Source of the DNA: Pseudochelatococcus lubricantis
GTDB lineage: Bacteria; Pseudomonadota; Alphaproteobacteria; Rhizobiales; Beijerinckiaceae
Direction of reading: 5' to 3'
Length of the DNA: 64,000 bases
Assembly (NCBI RefSeq): GCF_042432495.1
Contig: NZ_JBHLXC010000002.1
Coordinates: forward strand, 1,240,001-1,304,000
Position 1 is the stretch's first letter. Each line of letters opens with the position of its first letter. Below the pieces are notes generated by a model, which had not been told where the DNA came from, did no database searches, and saw nothing but the letters and a program-made list of their open reading frames with translations. Positions 59,552 to 64,000 of this stretch are shown here, piece after piece. A program made the position numbers and the translations under genes.

Positions 59552-62514
59552 CAGCGGCCTCCCATTCCCGCCGCCGGCGGCGTGCCCTGGCCCGCCAGCG
59601 GCGGGGCTCCCTTGCGTGACGGTTTCGGACTGCGGATCGACTGGTGCGCCAGCGCGATCAGCATCAGCACCGTCGCCCCGACGACCAGCGAATAGACGCC
59701 GAGGGCGAACAGCAGCGCGCTCGCCATCGGCACCTTGCCGATCACCGGCAGCGTCACGTACTGGAAATGCGACGTGAGAAAGGGATAGCCGAACAGCCAC
59801 GCCCCGAGCCCGGTGAACAGGGCAGTGAGCAGGCCGACGCCGATCCAGCGCACGGGCAGGATGCGCAGGTGATCCTCCACCCAGCGCGTGCCGCTCGCCA
59901 TGTACTGCAGGATGAAGGAAATCGACATCGCCACGCCGGCCGCGAAGCCGCCGCCCGGCATGTCATGGCCGCGCATGAAGATGTAGACCGCGAACACGCC
60001 GATGACGGGGAACAGCCACAGCATGATGAGGCGCGGGATCATCAGGTATTCCGCCACCGTCTCGTCGGGTTTGCGGTCGGGATGGGCGATGTCGTAGGCG
60101 GCCTGCAGACGCTGCTGCTCCGGCATGCCGATGCTCTCCGGCGCGGGACGGAAACGGCGCAGCAGCGCGAACACGGTGAGCGCCACGATGGCGAGCACGG
60201 TGATTTCGCCGAGCGTGTCGAAGCCGCGGAAATCCACGAGGATGACGTTGACGACATTGGTGCCGCCGCCTTCCGTATAGGCGCGCTCCAGGAAGAAGCT
60301 CGCGATGCTGTCCGGCAGCGGGCGCGTCATGATGGCGTAGGAGAGCATGGCGATGCCGGCGCCTGCCGTGATGGAGGCGGCGAGGTCCCATCCCCGGCGC
60401 ACGCGCATCCGGATCGTGATGCGCCCGGCGTCGTCGCCTTCGACGCGCTTCGGTATCCAGCGCAGGCCGAGCAGCAGCAGCACCGTGGTGACGATCTCGA
60501 CCAGCAGCTGCGTCAGGGCGAGGTCGGGCGCCGACAGCCAGACGAAGGTGATGCAGGTGGCAAGGCCCGCGCCGCCCAGCATGACGAGCGCGGCGAGCCG
60601 GTGGTACTTCGCCTGGATGGCCGCCATGATGGCGCAGGCCATGCCCACCAGCCACATCAGCGCGAAGGCGGTGTCGAAACCGTGCCAGTCCAGCTTCTGG
60701 AACGACAGGCGGCGCGGCCCGAAGCCCTCGACATAGAGCGGGAAGATGGCGGCGAGCAGCGCGAGGCAGACCAGAAGCCGCAATTGCGGCTGCAGGCGGC
60801 GGGTGCCGAACAGGGATTCGAGCTGGCGCGCCCATTTCCATGACACGACGACCATGATGCGCTCGAATATGCGCTGCGCCTTGAGGCGGCGGAGCAGCGG
60901 CGGGCCTTCCTGCCCCGAGGCCAGGTAGCCGCGCAGCAGCAGGTAGACGAGCACGCCGCCGACCATCGCCACGACGCTCATCAGCAGCGGAAAGTTCAGC
61001 CCGTGCCAGACGGCGAGGCTGTAATAGGGGGTCCGATCGCCGAGGATGGAGGAGACGGCGATATGCAGGAACGGGCCGATCGTCATCGCGGGGATGATAC
61101 CTACCAGCAGGCAGGCCAGTACCAGCAGCTCCACGGGAAAGCGCATCCAGTGCGGCGGCTCGTGCGGCGTGCGCGGCAGGCCGACGGGCGGCGGGCCGAA
61201 GAACACGTCGATGATGAGGCGCAGTGAATAGGCGACGCTGAACATGCCCGCGACCGTCGCCAGGAACGGCAGGGCCTCGTCGAACAGGGAATCGACGTGC
61301 TCGACGATGGTTTCGGCGAAGAACATCTCCTTCGACAGGAAGCCGTTGAGCAGCGGTACGCCGGCCATCGCGGCCGCTGCCACCATGGCGAGCGTCGCGG
61401 TGATGGGCATGAAGCGGAAGAGGCCGCTCAGGCGGCGGATGTCCCGGCTGCCGCTTTCATGGTCGATGATGCCGGCCGCCATGAACAACGAGCACTTGAA
61501 AGTCGCATGGTTCAGCAGATGGAACACCGCTGCCACAACCCCAAGCGGGCTACCCAGCCCGAGGAGGAGCGTGATCAGCCCCAGGTGACTGATGGTGGAA
61601 TACGCCAGCAATCCCTTGAGATCGTTCTGGAAAATGGCAATGTAGGCGCCGAGCAGCAAGGTGGTGACGCCCGCGCCGCCGACGATCCAGAACCACGGCT
61701 CCGTTCCTCCCAGCACGGGCCAGAGCCGCGCGAGGAGAAACACGCCCACCTTCACCATCGTCGCGGAGTGGAGGTAGGCGGAAACGGGCGTCGGCGCCGC
61801 CATGGCCTGCGGCAGCCAGAAATGGAACGGGAACTGCGCGCTCTTGGTCAGCGCGCCGAGCAGCACCAGCACCAGCGCTGTCCGGTAGAGGTCGTGGGAG
61901 CGGATGATTTCTCCCGCGCCGAGCACACGGTCGAGGTCGTAACTGCCGACGATGTGGCCGATCACCATGACACCGGCGAACAGGCAGAGGCCGCCGATGC
62001 CCGTCACCGTCAGCGCCATGCGCGCGCCCTCGCGCGCACCCGGATTATGGTGCCAGTAGCCGATCAGCAGAAAGGAAAAAAGGCTCGTGAGTTCCCAGAA
62101 GAAAACCATCTGGATGAGGTTGCCGGAAAGGACGACCCCCAGCATCGACCCCATGAAGGCAAGCAGAAACGAGAAGAAGCGCGGGACGGGATCGCGCCGC
62201 GACATGTAATAACGCGCGTAGACGACGACCAGAAACCCGATGATGGTGACGAGTCCCGCCATGACCCAGGCAAAACCGTCAAGGCGTATGGTGAAGTTGA
62301 ACCCGAGGCTCGGCAGCCATTCCACGCTGCTGCGGATGACGGCGGCGGAGGCCATGTCGCCGTAGAACGAGGCAACGATCACGGAGGCGAGAAGCGTCAC
62401 GACCCCCGTCAGCAGCCCGGCGGTGTCCCGCGCGTCGCGCGGCAGCATGGCGACGACGCCGCTCCCCAGGAACGGCAGGGCGATCAGAAAAAGAAGCCGC
62501 GCGTCATCCCACAT
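59551..62514 (-). CDS. mrpA: fused Mrp/Pha cation-proton antiporter subunits A and B
   Basis: A 987-aa fusion, typical of group 2 (Pha-type) operons, in which MrpA carries MrpB at its C terminus. The A part is NuoL-like: VYARYYMSRRDPVPRFFSFLLAFMGSMLGVVLSGNLIQMVFFWELTSLFSFLLIGYW, FHFWLPQAMAAPTPVSAYLHSATMVKVGVFLLARLW, and HLLNHATFKCSLFMAAGIIDHE. The B part has FPVIGVFAVYIFMRGHDMPGGGFAAGVAMSISFILQYM. In Sinorhizobium the analogous PhaAB acts in K+/H+ exchange and alkaline adaptation; whether Na+ or K+ is exported here is not readable. The ATG at 62514 begins MWDDARLLF; an in-frame GTG at 62580 would add 22 hydrophilic residues. First gene of a seven-function, fully coupled operon. Confidence 0.94.
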   Translation of the reverse strand: MWDDARLLFLIALPFLGSGVVAMLPRDARDTAGLLTGVVTLLASVIVASFYGDMASAAVIRSSVEWLPSLGFNFTIRLDGFAWVMAGLVTIIGFLVVVYARYYMSRRDPVPRFFSFLLAFMGSMLGVVLSGNLIQMVFFWELTSLFSFLLIGYWHHNPGAREGARMALTVTGIGGLCLFAGVMVIGHIVGSYDLDRVLGAGEIIRSHDLYRTALVLVLLGALTKSAQFPFHFWLPQAMAAPTPVSAYLHSATMVKVGVFLLARLWPVLGGTEPWFWIVGGAGVTTLLLGAYIAIFQNDLKGLLAYSTISHLGLITLLLGLGSPLGVVAAVFHLLNHATFKCSLFMAAGIIDHESGSRDIRRLSGLFRFMPITATLAMVAAAAMAGVPLLNGFLSKEMFFAETIVEHVDSLFDEALPFLATVAGMFSVAYSLRLIIDVFFGPPPVGLPRTPHEPPHWMRFPVELLVLACLLVGIIPAMTIGPFLHIAVSSILGDRTPYYSLAVWHGLNFPLLMSVVAMVGGVLVYLLLRGYLASGQEGPPLLRRLKAQRIFERIMVVVSWKWARQLESLFGTRRLQPQLRLLVCLALLAAIFPLYVEGFGPRRLSFQKLDWHGFDTAFALMWLVGMACAIMAAIQAKYHRLAALVMLGGAGLATCITFVWLSAPDLALTQLLVEIVTTVLLLLGLRWIPKRVEGDDAGRITIRMRVRRGWDLAASITAGAGIAMLSYAIMTRPLPDSIASFFLERAYTEGGGTNVVNVILVDFRGFDTLGEITVLAIVALTVFALLRRFRPAPESIGMPEQQRLQAAYDIAHPDRKPDETVAEYLMIPRLIMLWLFPVIGVFAVYIFMRGHDMPGGGFAAGVAMSISFILQYMASGTRWVEDHLRILPVRWIGVGLLTALFTGLGAWLFGYPFLTSHFQYVTLPVIGKVPMASALLFALGVYSLVVGATVLMLIALAHQSIRSPKPSRKGAPPLAGQGTPPAAGMGGR

Positions 62515-62566
62515 GGTTTGCCGAGGTGCCGTTGAGGAGGTCTGGGGGGTGGTGGATGCCTGCCCG

Positions 62567-62604
62567 TTGCGGAAAGTCACCCATTATGGTTTATTTGGAA
62601 TAAC
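62567..62604 (+). promoter_or_regulatory. candidate XRE promoter with small inverted repeat
   Basis: TTGCGG (62567-62572) and TTTATT (62590-62595) are 17 bases apart. Overlapping the -10 is TTATT-TGG-AATAA (62591-62603), a small inverted repeat that might be an autoregulatory operator shared with the divergent antiporter operon. Confidence 0.35.
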
Positions 62605-62632
62605 AGACGCTAGGGCGGATGTGCAAGAGAAG

Positions 62633-62917
62633 ATGTCACGAACAGGCGCAAAAGGCCTGCTGCCGGAACAATGCCGTGCGGCACGCGGGTTTCTCAATTG
62701 GACGCAGGATTGTCTCGCCGAACGGGCGGGCGTTTCCCGCAGCACGGTTCGCGGCTTCGAGGGGCAACGCCACGTGCTCCACCGCACGACGGAGGAGCAG
62801 CTTGTCCGCGTGTTGGAAGACGCGGGTATATGTTTTCTCAGCGCCGGCAAGTTTGGGCCGGGCGTCCGGCTGCGCCGGTCGCGGCCGGAGGTCGCGAAGC
62901 CGGAACAACCGGTCTGA
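62633..62917 (+). CDS. XRE-type helix-turn-helix regulator
   Basis: A 94-aa single-domain regulator. The HTH segment is LLPEQCRAARGFLNWTQDCLAERAGVSRSTVRGFEGQRHVLHRTTEEQLVRVLEDAGICF, with the recognition helix near VSRSTVRGFE. The short basic tail has no ligand domain. This size and form are common in alphaproteobacteria. The start at 62633 is chosen by the HTH boundary; upstream in-frame starts lie inside the divergent mrpA gene. Divergence from the antiporter operon suggests, but does not prove, control of it. Confidence 0.82.
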   Translation: MSRTGAKGLLPEQCRAARGFLNWTQDCLAERAGVSRSTVRGFEGQRHVLHRTTEEQLVRVLEDAGICFLSAGKFGPGVRLRRSRPEVAKPEQPV

Positions 62918-63306
62918 ACCTTTCTTCCATCGGGCATGGGCCGCGCTCCAGAAGCCGGGAAACCGCCACGCGACGCGCGCCGCCACCCGGCGGTCACGCT
63001 GACGGTTGACCGCATCAGAGAACGCAAAAGGGGCCGCATTGCGACCTGCGCTCATTTTGGTGGTGAAATCGGCGCCACCGCGTGCGGCGCGGGCAAGGGC
63101 AGGGGGCGGGAACCGGGGATAACGGCACTTGCAGCCGCTGCCGCGCTGATGCGTCGATTTTCGCCGGGCTGGTTTCACCGAGAATCGATGTAAAGGTTCA
63201 ATTCCCGGAAGCGCACCGACCCCCGCAACTTCATTCTCCCATATCGGGAAACGGAACCAGCAGGGCGCGCATGCACGTCCCGCCTCTACGATCTGACTGG
63301 AGCGCC
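62918..63306. other. noncoding region before the YqaA-type gene
   Basis: 389 bases of GC-rich sequence in which short open frames exist on both strands, but none has a ribosome site plus recognisable protein. No terminator, repeat or RNA motif was found. Confidence 0.4.
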
Positions 63307-63888
63307 ATGTTTCGCCGTCTTTACGATTGGGTCCTCACCCTGTCGGGCAGTCGCCACGCCATCTGGGCTCTGGCGGCCGTTTCGTTCGCCGAGAGTTCAT
63401 TCTTCCCGGTGCCGCCGGATGTGCTGCTGCTGCCGATGGCGCTCGCCAAGCCCAACCGGGCGCTGCTCTACGCCGGCGTCTGCACCGTTTCGTCTGTGCT
63501 GGGCGGCCTGCTGGGCTATGCCATCGGCGCCCTGTTGTACGATTCGATCGGCCAATGGCTGATTTCCGCCTATGGCTACGGCGAGAACCTTGAGGCGTTC
63601 CGGCAGGCCTACGCGCAGTATGGAGAATGGATCATTCTCATCAAGGGCATAACGCCGATCCCGTACAAGCTCGTGACGATCACCTCCGGCTTCGCCGGCT
63701 ATGATCTGATGTGGTTCACGATATTGTCGATTATCACGCGCGGCGCCCGCTTCTATCTGTTGGCCGGACTGCTCCATCGCTACGGCAATCCGATTCGCCA
63801 GATCGTGGAGGAGCATTTCGGGCTTGTGCTCGGCGTGCTGGCCGTTTTCGTCGTGGCGGGGTTCGTGGGCGTGAGATACGTGTTCTGA
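63307..63888 (+). CDS. DedA/VTT-domain membrane protein (YqaA-like)
   Basis: A 193-aa inner-membrane protein of the DedA/YqaA group (VTT domain), linked in other bacteria to lipid transport across the membrane and to proton-motive-force maintenance. It has WALAAVSFAESSFFPVPPDVLLLPMALAKPNRALLYAGVCTVSSVLGGLLGYAIGALLYDSIGQWLI (VTT signature with the acidic residue), IILIKGITPIPYKLVTITSGFAGYDLMWFTILSIITRGARFYLLAGLLHRYG and a final membrane helix. GGAG lies just before the ATG at 63307. Confidence 0.88.
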   Translation: MFRRLYDWVLTLSGSRHAIWALAAVSFAESSFFPVPPDVLLLPMALAKPNRALLYAGVCTVSSVLGGLLGYAIGALLYDSIGQWLISAYGYGENLEAFRQAYAQYGEWIILIKGITPIPYKLVTITSGFAGYDLMWFTILSIITRGARFYLLAGLLHRYGNPIRQIVEEHFGLVLGVLAVFVVAGFVGVRYVF

Positions 63889-63952
63889 ACGGTTTCCACC
63901 TGTCGCGGATGGTGCGTTCCACGGGCGACATATGAAGGGGTGAGACATCCAA

Positions 63953-64000
63953 ATGCTGCCGTTTCTGGAAAGCCTGACCGTGTTCCGGGCATCTCTCGTC
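63953..64000 (+). CDS. start of an unidentified gene (truncated by the window)
   Basis: Only 16 codons are present (MLPFLESLTVFRASLV) after a purine-rich stretch (GAAGGGG). They run in frame to the window end. In related genomes a DsbB-like gene can follow the YqaA gene, but the residues here do not decide this. Confidence 0.45.
   Translation, partial: MLPFLESLTVFRASLV

Overview
The window is a stretch of a high-GC alphaproteobacterial chromosome, most likely order Hyphomicrobiales (Rhizobiales). Supporting features are the rseP-bamA-lpxD-fabZ-lpxA-lpxI-lpxB order with LpxI rather than LpxH, the hom-glpX-recJ-tRNA-Glu run, a fused MrpA/MrpB antiporter subunit, ExoD, a class I PHA synthase, a DmeR/DmeF cobalt-nickel pair and a probable ybhL-type RNA leader. 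Family and genus cannot be fixed from the sequence. Almost all of it is ordinary, densely packed housekeeping DNA, interrupted by two compositionally foreign patches.

Layout. 1-7.3 kb: end of rseP, then outer-membrane assembly (bamA) and lipid A synthesis (lpxD, fabZ, lpxA, lpxI, lpxB). 7.5-12.4 kb: a branched-chain amino-acid-type ABC importer (two ATPases, binding protein, two permeases) with strong hairpins on either side of the binding-protein gene. 12.5-19.7 kb: a GST, ndk, a small exported protein, hisI, folE, a degenerate IscU-like protein, a MipA/OmpV porin-like protein, yidD and thrS. 19.8-23.3 kb (minus strand): a nitrilase-fold protein lacking the usual catalytic Cys, an exported repeat protein, NAD kinase and a small membrane protein.

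23.4-25.3 kb is an AT-rich islet holding a CesT-like (type III secretion chaperone-like) gene downstream of a two-transmembrane-segment orphan protein that looks like its client. This is the most novel-looking part of the window. 25.3-35.5 kb returns to housekeeping genes: agmatinase family, argC, phaC, a lipoprotein, an aminotransferase, hom, glpX, recJ. A tRNA-Glu gene at 35.64 kb is followed by a lower-GC insert with dmeR-dmeF, where the sensor shows all four RcnR cobalt/nickel ligands.

37.5-45.6 kb: a bacterial alpha-2-macroglobulin with its partner penicillin-binding protein 1C, then exoD. 45.6-47.8 kb (minus strand): a Bax-inhibitor family protein with its RNA leader, an anti-sigma factor and an ECF sigma factor with a recognisable autoregulatory promoter. 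48.0-53.5 kb: a TerC/CBS membrane protein preceded by a possible leader peptide, ugd, a YbaK-type editing protein, an HNH nuclease and a DMT exporter. 53.6-62.5 kb: ddl, then three small genes (BON-LysM Kbp-like, Rdx/SelW-like, DUF1269-like) next to a complete, translationally coupled Mrp (Pha-type) cation/proton antiporter operon, apparently a cation-homeostasis neighbourhood. The window ends with an XRE-type regulator, a DedA/YqaA-type membrane protein and the first 16 codons of another gene.

No rRNA, CRISPR array, insertion sequence or prophage gene was recognised. Noncoding structure is fairly rich: intrinsic terminators, a dispersed 31-nt palindrome family with compensatory changes, a perfect 27-nt palindrome before exoD, and interleaved complementary segments before the DMT exporter gene.
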